The position numbers and the translations under genes were made by a program. A DNA stretch of 64,000 nucleotides from Marthasterias glacialis (lineage: Eukaryota > Echinodermata > Asteroidea > Forcipulatida > Asteriidae): the NCBI GenBank assembly GCA_911728455.2, contig OU452231.1, positions 4,744,236-4,808,235 on the forward strand. The letters run 5' to 3'. The notes beneath the pieces were generated by a model. The model did not search any database. It worked only from the letters and a program-made list of their open reading frames with translations, and was not told the origin of the DNA. Position 1 is the stretch's first letter. Each line of letters opens with the position of its first letter. Of the stretch, positions 10,727 to 22,441 are shown in pieces.

Positions 10727-11137
10727 CGAGGCAGGTTGATTGGGCGAGGCAGGTTGATTGGGCGAGGCAGGTTGATTGGGCGAGGCAGGTTGATTGGGCG
10801 AGGCAGGTTGTTTGGGCGAGGCAGGTTGATTGGGCGAGGCAGGTTGATTGGGCGAGGCAGGTTGTTTTGGGCGAGGCAGGTTGATTGGGCGAGGCAGGTT
10901 GATTGGGCGAGGCAGGTTGTTTGGGCGAGGCAGGTTGTTTGGGCGAGGCAGGTTGATTGGGCGAGGCAGGTTGTTTGGGCGAGGCAGGTCGATTGGGCGA
11001 GGCAGGTTGATTGGGCGAGGCAGGTTGATTGGGCGAGGCAGGTTGATTGGGCGAGGCAGGTTGATTGGGCGAGGCAGGTTGTTTGGGCGAGGCAGGTTGA
11101 TTGGGCGAGGCAGGTCGTTTGGGTGAGGCAGGTCCTT
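10727..11137 (+). repeat. 18-bp minisatellite, about 23 copies
   Basis: Tandem array of GGGCGAGGCAGGTTGATT-type units. About 23 copies can be counted, with one 19-base unit near 10860 and a recurring GAT/GTT variant (plus CGAT and CGTT forms). The 18-base period keeps several frames on both strands open, giving spurious 6-residue repeat proteins. The array is missing from unit 4, where everything equivalent to about 5313-12315 is absent. Confidence 0.9.
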
Positions 11138-12134
11138 TGAGCAATTCTTGGAGATGTCTGAATGTGACAATAGAGGAGTGGGAGTTAAAGTGAACAGGAG
11201 AAAGAATCATAAATAGCGAAAATAGACATAGATAATATACTGCTTGTTTTGGTGAGAAAAATATTACTACCTGAAAAAAAAAGGAACCAACCTGATGGAA
11301 CAAACATTTCAGTGACTTTCTCGTGGTGACTCTTTGGAGTAGGTATGAGAAAATACTAGAAAACACTATAAGGAATTGCATACCTAATGAGTTTCACAGG
11401 GTTGTGCAGTCACAGCATGTATTTGCATGTAGTTTGCCATCAGCTCAAATGACGTAGTACCCAATACAGGTCACGTGATGACATGTGAACGATGGTCGCG
11501 CAATAGGTCTATTAATGGGTTTTTTCCATATCTTTCGCCTGACCTTTCTTTCTTTGCAACGAAGAAAAAGGAAAGGGAAGAAAGGGAAAGCGAAAACAAA
11601 ACACCCTTTGGATTAATGGCACATTATTATTTCTGAACACCATTTTTTCGATCTGCCATCATCGTTTTTAGTTGGAATCGTTTTGCCTAATGCTGAAAAT
11701 CATTCAAAAGACGACGCGTCAGCCATTGACTTTGTACATGGCCGGCTTAAAGGACCTTGTTTGACTTGAAACAACCCTACATTAATTCAGATAAAATAAG
11801 TTCACATTTTGATTGTCAAATTTGAGGTGTTTTGACACTTTTTTTCTGGATTTTGTGTTTTATGCAAATTGAATTTTGCATATTTATGAGCAAATGTGTG
11901 ATGTCATCGAAGGCAAAGCTGCAACATCATGGTTGGTTTGAGCAGTTTTAAATTTGTCAATACGTAATTTGGGGTGACCGCCGTTTTCTTTTGCAAAATT
12001 TTGGATTTTGATTTTGTACATTTTTTATGCCCTCATGTGTCAAGTTTCAGACAGGTCATTTTTGAAAATTCAATTACTACATTAAACCGTAATTTTAGTA
12101 CAAAAATTTGTTTTTCATTTTTCTTAAACTGTCC
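11138..12134. other. No gene; unit-specific flank
   Basis: AT-rich sequence with a pyrimidine/purine stretch near 11530-11600. I see no coding signal, RNA gene or clear terminal repeats. The 11745-12125 part has the texture of an old repeat but I cannot define its ends. Confidence 0.35.
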
Positions 12135-12504
12135 TTAAAGGCAAAGTATACCTTTGGTTTTTTGGAACCGTACATTTGCCTTAATGCTATATAATTGTAG
12201 ATATATGTCATAAAACTAACCTGTGTAAATTTCAGTTCAAAAGGTGGCAGCGTTTTTGAGATATCACCAAAACTCTGGAGCGGTTGTGTTCACGAAAAAG
12301 AAGTATCCGTCATTGGAATACACATTCTGAGATTCATTTTTGGGGGGGATAAAAAGTGATGTATTTTTCCAGAACTGCAGTACTTCGAAGTGAAACATTT
12401 CTCAAAATGCATTATACTATTCAAAGCTGCTGTACTTCTTACCAAGTGAGTTATTATTGCCATAAATTTTCAGAGTCATTACCAAACGTATACAGACCCT
12501 TTAA
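12135..12504. mobile_element. 370-bp TTAA-family MITE derived from the THAP transposon
   Basis: Begins TTAAAGGCAAAGTATACC and ends GTATACAGACCCTTTAA with TTAA at each edge. Read in reverse, its right 190 bases match the left end of the 5361 element (GGTAATGACTCTGAAAATTT, ATGGCAATAA, CACTTCGAAGTACTGC blocks). Its left 150 bases match the reverse of that element's right end. Only the right half remains in unit 4 (about 50362-50551). Confidence 0.75.
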
Positions 12505-14880
12505 GCATGGAAATTTGATAAAAAATGTATTAAAAAAATTGCTCTTCATAGACCCTTTAACCCAACATGGCTGCGAAATACATTTTTTCCGGGGTCACAC
12601 AACCATGCTATAGACCTTTCTTCTGTTGACATGGGCGGCCATATGTACCGAAACATTCAAGTCTTGTTGAAAGACGTTGAGACCAAATTCAACATTTTTT
12701 TGCAATTTTTCTATAAAGAAAATACATCCCATTATTTGTTGGTTTGTTTTCAATAAATTCTAAGCAATTTTTTTATTTTATTTTTGTGTAACATTTTTGC
12801 CAACTGTGCTTTTCTGTCTTTGCTTTGCACTGATGGCTGCCCGTAGTTTCTCCATCTTGGTTGGCAAAAACTCGCGCTGTGACGTTACAAAAAAGGTATA
12901 TAGTTTTATTTTGGCATCATTATTATTGGGAGAGGCCATTTTCGCAGTGCATTATGGGAAACAAGTTGACAAGTTTTGGTCCTCGCGACCTCGATTGTTT
13001 AAAGTTTTGTTGTTCTGTGTTTGTGGCATAAGATGGTGTTTTTTTATGAGGCCGGTGAATGTTTGTCATGTTCATGTAAGTCAGCCATTTAAAGGTCCTA
13101 AATTGCCGTGGGTCGCTGAGTTACAAGACTGATTTTTTAAAATAAATTTTTTCGGAAAATTATCTCTCTGGGGTCAACTGGAGAGGGCGCACTGTCTTGT
13201 AAATGGTCTGCCCGTATTATTATTTTTGCTATTTTTAATTTTACAAATTATACATAACAAATGAGTGCTTATAACAATGTGTGCTCATGTGTGCTTATGA
13301 TAGTTTTGTATAAATAGTAATGAAATAGATTCATGCTTGCATGCTAATTCGTAGATATGATAATTGTTATTTAATTTCATTCATTCCATTTTTGTAAGAA
13401 CAATTGACAATTGAAAGTGAAAATGAACCTGTGGATTAAATGGTCAAGTTAAGAAGCTACCAGACCCTTTTTGTAGTTACAGCTCTTTGTAGATCTGTTA
13501 AAAATAAACGTTCTGTCATATGGAGAGGGGGAAACATTCAGCTACTCTCTAAAATGTGCAAGAGTGAAAAACCACTCGTTTTGTCCGCCATACCAATCTT
13601 GCAAAGAGCCATAATGGCGGACAACTCTTTTTAGAGTGAAAGACGGGTATTTTCAACTTAAAAAAGAGTGAAGTTCACTTCAGTTCACTCAAAAAGGTTG
13701 ATGCACAGTGAGTTTCACTGTCAAAAGACCCAAAATGACACCACTTCGGAGAGAGAGAGGAAAAATTAATGTTCACTCTTTTACATTTAGAAAGTAGGTT
13801 TATATAATAGGTTTTTTCCCTAAGCATCTTTTTACGTATACTTATGTGTAGTTAGAGATAATTATAGTTAACTACAATTTAATTTTCCGTTTTCTTAGTG
13901 TTTATTAGATTATTATTATTGTCATTCTTCTAAAACTTTTAAAGCTTTTTTTCCCAGCAATTTCTTTGCAAAATACTTTCTTTAAACAAACATTTATTGT
14001 AAATAATAGGCGCTTTATGAGAAATTTGACCCTGTTTAAAATTGTTTTTTTTTTGAGATCCCTTGCCCTGTATCAGTAAACTGATCCTATAGGTTTATAT
14101 GGAAAAATCAATGCCGTTTAATACACTTAATTTTAGAGCAACATGAAATGATATTCTTGATACATAAAGTTTGGGGAGATGGTTTGGTCTGTGGTCAGAG
14201 TACATGTTATGGTCAAGCTTCAGTCAGTTTGATATTTTGGCTGATATCTATGGACATCTACCTTGTACAAACAACTCTCACCAAAAGGTTATGGGATTTG
14301 GTTCACTTAATTATTGTTATTGTTTTTTCTGTCACAATATTACACCATTTGTGACCAACGTATGAAAATTATTGGTAATTTTACATTCTGAAAGCATTAA
14401 CATATCGACCTTCAAGTAAAGTACACAATTGATACAATAAGATATGAAACATTCATTGTACCTCTGTGGTAGTGAGTAAGATGATGAAACATGCTCCGTT
14501 GAGTTGAATGATGAAAGAATACATTTGATTAATAATTTATCAACCCCACTGTGAGGTTCGGAAAATAGTAATAAAAACAAGGAACGAGCCACAACACAAA
14601 AAGGGGGCAGCTAAAACGAATGGGATTTAAGTCAGTAGAATCAATTCTACCTGAATAGGTTTAATTAACATGGCAAAGGTACGTCATCTTCTTGGTAAAT
14701 AACAATGAAAGCGAGACAAAAGGGGGGAAGATTACCCCGGTAATAAAATGCATAAAATTGATGATGAGAGCTGTAAAGAATGGAACTTGAGTCAGGTAGG
14801 CCTATATCATTTAAATCTGAAAAGGTATCTTGGGATCATCATCATAACAAGTACACCAGACTATTCACCTGATGTTGCTG
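12505..14880. other. Duplicated intergenic block, no gene
   Basis: Nearly the same sequence occurs at 50550-52930, and a more diverged version of its 12976-14830 part at 26066-27850 and 62843-64000. The longest frame (12797-13132, 111 codons, hydrophobic start) loses its reading frame in the 50842 copy, so it is not called. A run of CACTC/GAGTG-rich sequence at 13640-13780 is noted. Probably intergenic spacer amplified with the genes. Confidence 0.5.
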
Positions 14881-14897
14881 CATGAGTTTACCACCAT

Positions 14898-14901
14898 TTA
14901 C

Positions 14902-14932
<31 letters not shown>

Positions 14933-14935
14933 TTT
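14898..14935 (+). repeat. (TTTA)n microsatellite
   Basis: Run of TTTA units, followed by TTTCTTTTCTTTTGCAAG. The unit 5 equivalent near 52936-52963 is shorter. It may be the A/T-rich tail of a reverse-oriented retroelement, but no coding part is seen. Confidence 0.8.
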
Positions 14936-15717
14936 TTCTTTTCTTTTGCAAGTTGAAGCTACACAGCTTCATTTATTCAAAACTTCAATGAATAGAATGA
15001 AGTACATATATGAAGTTAAAACAATTACAGGAAAACTAAAACAACTTCTTTTGTAAGAAGGAAAATCATGACAAAAACACTAGCACACAAAATAAAATGG
15101 TGTTACCCAACGAAATTTAACTCATCTTAAAGATAATGTCTTTTACCCAGACTACGTTGTGAGAAAACACGTATATTGCTTGTTCTTTAGGTTTGCAAGA
15201 AAATCCAAATCAAAATGGATTTGTAAATGGAACACAATTTTTCCTACTCGAAGGGAGCATATGGTTTCGTTTTTTTGTATACAGGTACCTAAAATACGGT
15301 TAGCATGCTACGCTCAAAATTTATTCACAATAGAAAATGTATTCACAGCCAGAGGCTGAGTTAAAACATTCTAACAATATTACTGTAAAAACAAATCAGA
15401 CAACAAAATACTTGGGGATGACGAAAAATAGAAAAACATATTTTGAATTAAATTATATTAATTAAGTTACATTACACTACGCTACGTTATGTTACTTAAC
15501 CTAACGTTACATTATTATTACATTGCATTGCATTGCGTTGCGTTGCGTTGTATTGTTCTTGGCCACTGAAAACTATTTTAATACATGTTGATGTTATAAA
15601 AGGTTAGCATGTTAGCATCATGATATTGATTTTTTTGTGTCTATAATTTATATTTTTCCTTATAGCCTTTGAGAAAGACTCTGCTAGGGTCGAAACATTT
15701 TGTTAAGCTATATTATA
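14936..15717. other. Repeat-like block, no gene
   Basis: Matches 52964-53780. Contains a pentamer tract CATTGCATTGCATTGCGTTG (about 15520-15550), longer by one unit in unit 5. Near 15669 lies a small hairpin, GACTCTGCTAGGGTC followed by GAAAC. No coding signal. Confidence 0.45.
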
Positions 15718-16946
15718 GGTTTTCCCGGCCAATTTCAACAAAAATCCATTCAAGTTAATACCGGGGTCATTCAATTTCGCTTGAAAATAAATCCTCGGGT
15801 ACATCAACATTCAACAGTTAAAAAGAGTCATTCAATTTCGACACGTGAGCATTCATTTGACAAATACAATCATTTAATTTAAAATGGTCACTTAGTTCAT
15901 TCAATTTCGTCAAAGACAGCAGGAGCGGGCTGGTTGACTATTCATTTTCGTCAACTGGCAAACATTTTAGAAATGTTTGCATTCAAATTCGTTTCTTCGG
16001 TATGCCCTTTCTGGTTCGTATTTGCCTATAATAGGACATTATGAGGGGAATTCATTTATACACTTATACCTCTCACTAAATATACGATTTTGAAGCAAAA
16101 AATAATGTCTGCCCGTTGTCATACGAAGATTGAGCACTGTAGATAGAGGAAGGCTGATTGAAGTATTCGAGAGTTAATTTGCAAGATCTAAACATTAACG
16201 AATAAAGAAGATGACAAAAAGTGAATTTAAGACCAAAGCAAACATTTACATTGCAAGCAAATGCAAGCAAAATATTGTTTATTGTATTGCTTATTGTTTT
16301 TTTGTAATGCCATAAAACTTTATTTAACTGTTCTTAGACACATTTTAAAGTTTAATCATGGGGTACTCTCTTAATGAGTTAGAATTTACTCTAATCGATT
16401 GAAACTAGGGACAAAATGCAAAATGTTTGACCGTGGCCTCAATCGAAAAAAGTTATTTTCAATATAATTAGAGTGATTTTCAATCTATTTTTTTCGTGTG
16501 TAACAAAGTAAAAGGAAAACATTTGCAATTAAGACCAAGTATAAGAATTAAATTAAAAACTCATAAACAGATTATTCACGCAAACATAAGCCGTATCAAA
16601 CTCATGTTGAATTTGAACGCTCAAAATGTTGAAATCCGTTACCCATAAACGAAAAAGAAACGAACATTAGGTGCAAAATCGCAGAGCGCTTCGATGACTC
16701 TGAATTTGATTGCACCTATTGGGAAAAGGTAGTAGATATTCAACATAAGAATGGCAATCTTCTAATCTTGAATGCCTATAAACGAAATTGAATGAAAAGA
16801 AAGGGATCCTGAGTGCACGAAAACGAAATTGAATGCAATAATAGTTAAAGAGAAACCCTAGTTTGACTGAATTAGAGAAATCGCGTGAATTTGAAAGCGC
16901 AATAATGAAATTGAATGATATTTTGCTGAATTTGGCCGGGAAAACC
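15718..16946. mobile_element. 1.23-kb non-autonomous DNA transposon with CATTCAATTTCG arrays
   Basis: Starts GGTTTTCCCGGCCAATTTCA and ends TGAATTTGGCCGGGAAAACC. The left third carries repeated CATTCAATTTCG motifs and the right third the inverted form CGAAATTGAATG, a typical transposase-binding layout. The equivalent place in unit 5 (about 53776-53790) is an empty site reading AGCTATATTATTATATTAAC, so insertion followed the 36.8-kb duplication or was cleanly lost from one copy. No transposase frame is seen. Confidence 0.8.
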
Positions 16947-17019
16947 TATATTAACGTATTTCAGACGTAGGCTAATTAGCTAAACGCTATTAAAAGTAAC
17001 CTGTTGCATGAATGCATGC

Positions 17020-17276
17020 TGCTTGTATGGATTGTTTCCGCATATTACAAAGGTTTTCATGGTATTGAAGTTCAATTAAATTTTAATGATTTTTGTTACC
17101 ATGGTTTTCCTGGCGAATTCAACACTACATTAGTTATGCCATCCATCATGTACATAAAAAGAGACTCTTTTTGATCACCCCGCAGTGTATTTTCTAAAGT
17201 TAAACAATTAGGGAATTCGCTGTCGCCGATTGTAACGTTTATCCAGATGTCATAGATTTAGCCGACATCCAACACA
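17020..17276 (+). promoter_or_regulatory. Conserved upstream region of gene 2
   Basis: This block (CCGCATATTACAAAGG, TTTTGTTACCATGG, GGCGAATTCAACAC, ATCATGTACATAAAA, GACTCTTTTTGATCACC, TTTATCCAGATGT) is shared upstream of all four start codons. ACATAAAA about 125 bases before the ATG could serve as a TATA-like element. The transcription start is not visible from sequence alone. Confidence 0.4.
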
Positions 17277-20200
17277 ATGTTTTACGTCGGGATTGAAATT
17301 TGGACTCTGGTTTGGACGCTTGTTTCTATTCAAGGTGAGTAGGAATAGGGAAATAAAAGATAAATGTAATTAACACAACAGTAGTTACTTTTCATTGAGT
17401 AGGTCGTAGCAGTGGAGAACTGAGATCCTGGCGGCGACTAAGCTTGGGGCTACTTCGACGTCATCGATGATGATTAGATGGATCGTTCCTATTTAATCAT
17501 CTTGGCGCTTTGCTTTACTACGATTGGATGGGAAATCCCCCGATGTTCATATTTTGGACGCAGCCAGAGCTTTATAAAAATGATAATTTTCATATTTGTG
17601 TTAAGATTGACTTCAGGCTCGTTTCCCAGTTCTTCACTATTAGGGATGCGCGTCCACACACCCTATCTTTCTATTGGAATCATAAACTCATCTCACTTAT
17701 CATCATCAAGACTATACCAGTGAGAACAAACCCCACACAGTAAATTGCTGCGCGATATACTGTGTGAGAGAGCGCAGCTCTAGTCAGACTAGAGCGCAGC
17801 GACAGTCTGACTGTGTGAGGCTCCCTCGTTTATAGTCGATACGATGTTTTACCATACACCTCCACACATCCCTGCTCTCTATTGGAACTATGAGCGCGAT
17901 GGAGTCAGCGCATCTTCATCATCTTCATCTCACTTAATCATCTCATCTATTCCTAATCTCATCTAATCGCTAGCTAACATTTAATATTTGTTGAATGCGG
18001 GAGAGCTCAGTGCGGCCGCGATGTAGGATGGAGGTGGCCCTAGGTCGTACCGCTGCGGTTAATGGGTTTCTCTATATTCTTTGTGAAACTCTTTCTGAAT
18101 TCATAAGGTTTTCGAACCACTTTTTCTTCTCTATCTCTGTATTTTTTTTTTTTTTTTTTTTGACATCCACTCGTTCAACCTTTCTAACGTTGGTTAGATT
18201 TTTTTTTCATCCCTCATTTCATAAAACTTTTCTAGTTCAGACTGTTTCAACGTAAACTCTTCTTGCGATACAATTATCTTCAAGAGCTTTGCTCACGAAT
18301 TCGCAAATAGTAATTTAATTTTAGCTCCGGCCAAAACACGAATCTCATCGTGTTTCTATTTTCTTCTTAATCACTCAACTCTAATCCCGTTATCTAAGCA
18401 ACCCATTCCTATGCCGCCCAAGGCTAATCCAACGGGTGCTGTGATTACTCCAGCGATCGCCTCTATTCCTACAACCTCCGATGCAACGCCTATAATGTCT
18501 ACACCCACAACGCGACCCCCCCCACCCCCGAGAAAGTTTACAAACTGTTTAACCCGATCAGCTTCGAGTTCCCTCTTGATTTGACTTATTTCTTGTAACC
18601 TAAAGCTCTGTCAATTGTCTTGTAAACTTCAAACGAAAGATACATTTAATTAATTTACATTAATTTCATTAATCTTTAAACAGTGGGAGTTCCGTTTATA
18701 ATCTTATTCGGTAACCACCTTGATTTACCAACCAAGTTTGCGTCATCATAGCGCCTCCTACGATGGCCCCGACTTTTACCAAGTCTCAAGACTAAATTTA
18801 TCCAGGTCGCGGCAGGTCGCACTTTTTTTAAATCATGGTATACAGCATGGCGATTCCATCGACTACTACACCGCGATACACATACCGGTAATTTACTACG
18901 TGGGATGTATTCATTTTAATAAGAACTAAGATATTATTTAACTTGTTCCAAATCGAGCTGGTCTTCTATATTTAACACGGGGGCTTCTTGCGCTCTACTG
19001 GTGGGCCTTTCAACCTTTTGTCTCGGGTCGACAGGGGAATGTGATACCCATTTTATAAAAAAAAAAATAATAAAAAAATAAAAAACAGTCAAACCAACAG
19101 CTCTATAATTATATCCAGGTCCAATTGGTACAATTCAAGGGTTGCTCGGCATTTTTTATCGGTTGTAATAGGTCTCTCGGAGTGCTGCTCCCAGCCCCCC
19201 CCCCCCCCCCCCTTGCTGACGCTTGCTTCATTTTTTGTTTTCTCTTTTTGTTGAATTCTACCAATTGTTTACCGGCCGCGACTCTATTTTGGGTTGTTTA
19301 CTTTCTTGGTCGTTGTTGGTTCCGATTGTTGCGTCACTTGGGGCCCATGATGATGCGACTCTTCTTCTTGGCTCATTGTTGTCGTCATTTATCAAGTTGT
19401 CTTGATAATACTTTTATTCATCTTTTAAGTCGAATGTGTTTGGCTGTGTTTGGCCGTGGGGAGTTACTACCTCGCCGCGGCGAGATACTATCTTGAGTTA
19501 CTGTACCACGGACAGTAACTCGCCGCGGAGATAGCATCTTGATTTTTTCCCCCCGTTGTGGCCCTTTAAAACAGACTTTAATACGTCGCGCTGACGAAAC
19601 CCCCTTGACAGCGTTGTTTAATGTGTAACAGGCACCGAGTGCAGCTAGCGCACTCTATGCCGATACATAATACATTTACAAGGCTATACGCCGAGTTTTC
19701 TTGCGTCATAAAGATTGATTTATTACTTTTCCCGACTACTTTGAAGGGAGAGCGATTGAAACGCCGTATATACTAAACTGAGATCATATACATTTAGTAA
19801 TCTCAGCTGAATTAAAGAGTTAAAAGAAAAACCTGGCGGTTCTCGACAGCTAAACACAAGTAAATTTGATAACACATCAGACAAAAATATTTCACATGAA
19901 GTTTTCTACCATCATCGTCTCTATACCATGTAAGTTGTGTGCAAATCTGTGAACATTTTGTTTTTCGGTGTTCCCAAAAGTGAATATGGGCTTTAAGGCG
20001 TGATTCCCATTTCTCCACTACTACAACCTACTCAATGAAAAGAGAAATGTGCATTGTGAATCAGCAATTGAAAGTTTCACTTAATCATTCAGTCGTATTT
20101 TAGAAGCCCATGGCAAGAAAAAGTACATGTGTACATGTAAATTTACGTTTCGTTCCAACTCCAAGTTATTAAGGCACACATTTCGATTCACTGTTCAGTT

Positions 20201-21764
20201 CAAGTTTATGCCTTTTAATCACTGAAAACTTCTAAATGAAATCTTTTTAGAATGATTGAAATGATTAATCTGACTTAAAATCCCCAGGCTATAGATCTGG
20301 TTCGATCATGATTTTGTTAATTTTTGATTTATTGTCTTGAAATGATCGCTGAAGGAGAGGGTTGGAAAGAGGTTCCCCTCTCATGTAATCAAATGAAATA
20401 TTTACTTCAAAGACAAACAGCACTTTTATAAAACGTGCATGTTATTTTGTACAATTTTTGCAGGTGGGCGTACAAAGTGTCACAATAATGTCAACATCCT
20501 TAATCGTGCTGATTACACTATAATCAACACAGAGCGAAACTGGAGTGCCTCACGTGACCACTGTAGATCACTTGATAAGGAGCTTGTTGTCATTGACTCA
20601 GACGAGGAACTTGAATATGTTCAGCAACTGCTACGAGATCAGGCAACTTCTGAAAGTTATTGGCTTGGGGCTAATGACTTAGAAACAGAAGGTACATGAG
20701 AATTCTAATGTGTAAACCTAATCAAAGAAAGATTTACAATTGTTGATGTGAAACTTTTAAAGACGATATACAGTATTGGTAAAGCTGATAGTGCAGTATT
20801 CTTACCTTGTTTGATTCAATAATATGTACATGGGGAAAAATTGTAAAAATCTGGGCTCAATCTGTCTTCTGAGTCAGGAGACAATAGTGAAAAACCGTTT
20901 ACAGTTTCAGTTCGTAAACTCATTGTCCTTAATTTCTGTTATTGCAACCGAAATCAACAGTGCTGTTGCGTTTTTTTCAGGCTTTCACATACATTTTTAA
21001 AGGTACACACCGGCTTACTGTTTACCTAATTTAGTGATGTGGAATGATAGACAATAATTTTTAAATGGTTGTTCTTAAAAAAAATCATCAAAATATCACG
21101 TAATTAACGAAAAATGTGAAAAAACAAAACACGGTCAAAGGTCAGCCTATACGCTTTTCCAGCCGTTGTAACTGTAAAGTTTACGTGCCAATGTTGCGCA
21201 ATGTTGTAAGTAGACTGGTGCTCTGTTTATGTATGAATTATTACAATGACGAGGCATGAGCATCCAGACTTCATATCCATCCAGCACAAATTCACGTGTA
21301 AATAACGAATTTATGTAGATGTAAATATTTCACAGAAAAATTGGTTCTAGTATGAACATCACGAACAGTAAGCTTTCAGACTGAAACTAACTATGTTTGT
21401 GTAAGATTTGAAACTTTGCATGGTGGGAATACAATCTAGTGTGGTTTTAATCCTTATGTTAAGTGTCTTTAAAGGTAGAATACAGGATTGGTATTCATCG
21501 AAAACATGTGAGTAGAGTTAATTGTGTGTTAGTTCTCTCCCGTGCCACGAGGGTTTTTAAATTTCTCTTGGTATTTCTTTGTTAGGGTCGTTCAAATGGC
21601 TGGATGGGAAGAATCTGCCCGGAGGTTCCACTTGGTGGAACCCAGGGGAACCAAACAATGTTGGTGGACAGGAAGATTGTGTTAATGCATGGTTCCAGTA
21701 TGACTTCAAGTTGAACGACGGGGCATGTTCTGCGTTGTCAAGAAGCATATGTGAACAACACTGA
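17277..21764 (+). CDS. Lectin gene 2: secreted C-type lectin, PAN domain cut off by stop
   Basis: Exons 17277-17334, 20464-20691 and 21586-21764 join in phase 1 to give 154 residues. Residues 1-21 are a signal peptide with hydrophobic core IWTLVWTLVSI. The CTLD spans about 25-151, with WLG at 86-88, probable disulfides C53-C151 and C127-C143, and the calcium/mannose-type motif E117-P118-N119. E125 and N139-D140 stand at the other ligand positions, so calcium-dependent glycan binding is predicted, outside the cell. C25 lacks an obvious partner. Exon 3 ends CAC TGA T before donor GTAGGT, where genes 3 and 4 have TCA; the PAN exon (22442-22707) is therefore untranslated or used only if exon 3 is skipped. 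AATAAA follows at 21864-21869. Intron 1 holds a 2.65-kb element. Closest relative: gene 5. Confidence 0.85.
17388..20042. mobile_element. 2.65-kb inverted-terminus element in intron 1 of gene 2
   Basis: Left end CTTTTCATTGAGTAGGTCGT (continuing AGCAGTGGAGAA) is mirrored at 20011-20042 with two mismatches. A matching copy sits in gene 5 (54232-56873), while genes 3 and 4 have short first introns without it; gene 3 keeps only ACCTATACTCAATGAAAA. Inside are a near-palindrome GCTCTAGTCAGACTAGAGC (about 17780), a hairpin GAGTTACTG/CAGTAACTC (19495-19521), repeated CTCGCCGCGG, and a small frame starting MPPKANPTGAVITPAIAS at 18412, shifted by a C run in this copy. No transposase or reverse transcriptase is recognised; class unknown. 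Confidence 0.6.
19190..19212 (+). repeat. Poly-C tract
   Basis: Long C run within the intron 1 element. It is only about 7 bases in the gene 5 copy (near 56037), so it has slipped since duplication. Confidence 0.85.
20692..21585. other. Intron 2 of gene 2
   Basis: Bounded by GTACAT and TTTGTTAG. It contains a repeat start AAAGGTAGAATACAGGATTG (about 21473), shared with introns of genes 3-5 and the 25726 region. It also holds a remnant of a tRNA-derived SINE tail (TCTCTCCCGTGCCACGAGG, about 21534-21552) that is more complete in genes 3 and 4. No further exon seen. Confidence 0.6.
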
Positions 21765-21863
21765 TGTAGGTACTTTTTGTGGTTCAATTTTTTATCCTGC
21801 CAGTTGATGTAATTTGATACCATGTAGTGCAATGTGCCATGAAATCAGCTTGCTGTATTCACT

Positions 21864-21869
21864 AATAAA
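21864..21869 (+). terminator. Proximal polyadenylation signal, gene 2
   Basis: AATAAA about 100 bases after the stop codon. The same signal lies at 429, 33014, 43490 and 58700 in the other units. In genes 2 and 5 it would end a transcript that codes only signal peptide plus CTLD. Confidence 0.55.
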
Positions 21870-21881
21870 CAGCATAATGAG

Positions 21882-22383
21882 TTAAAGGCAGTGGATACTT
21901 ATGACCAGTCAAGAAATAAATGACCAGTCAAAATAAATCACCAGTCATTAACAGCTTTAATCCTTCCCGCCCAAATGCGGCGCACTGCCCATGGTGGCGA
22001 GGTTTGACAGCAACTGGTCCCCTCTCATTCTTCTTTGATTTGTAACCTGTCTAACTGTATGCAGTTTAGGGTGATTCATTTTTGAAGTGTGATCGCGTCA
22101 GAATACTTGCAATTTGCATTGCGCTTACTCATTTGTCAGTGGGGGGTAAGAGACGAGAGGTATCGATACGGCGCGCTGACCATGGCTTGAAGTCCTTTTC
22201 ACTTAATGAAAAACATGAAGTTTCAGCATTTTCGGCTCTTTCTGCGTGAAAATAAATGCTCGAGATTATCGCCGATATCTCAAGAACGCTAACATATTTT
22301 CCAGAGGTTATTTTTATGGTATATTATATCTTCAATTATATAGGATTGAAACAAACGTACGGTTCCAAATACCCTGCCTTTAA
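21882..22383. mobile_element. TTAA-family MITE in intron 3 of gene 2
   Basis: Begins TTAAAGGCAGTGGATACTT and ends AAATACCCTGCCTTTAA, with TTAA at each edge; the interior is partly replaced by other repeat sequence. It is the shortest intron 3 version, together with that of gene 5 (58718-59218). Confidence 0.65.
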
Positions 22384-22441
22384 GCAATTTGGATATTATG
22401 TTACCAGTGCAAAAAACAAAAAAATTCTTCGTATTTGATAG

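Noticed and set aside
10532-11381. Long repeat-protein frames (PASPNQ, INLPRP, ARQVDW) on both strands
   Set aside because: They arise from the 18-base minisatellite period; frames shift at the 19-base unit and have no splice or domain support.
12797-13132. 111-codon frame with signal-like start
   Set aside because: The 50842 copy shifts frame near its end and the older 26068 copy lacks the first half; no domain recognised.
15669-15696. Hammerhead-like hairpin GACTCTGCTAGGGTC-GAAAC
   Set aside because: The CUGAUGA core is absent, so a ribozyme cannot be supported.
17478-17743. 81- and 77-codon overlapping frames at the start of the intron 1 element
   Set aside because: Both frames are open over the same bases in both copies with no recognisable motif; no reason to prefer either as a gene.
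21582-21770. Downstream donor GTAC six bases after GTAGGT in exon 3, which would give phase 2
   Set aside because: It would place the PAN exon in the wrong frame in all copies; GTAGGT at phase 1 gives the PAN domain in genes 3 and 4.
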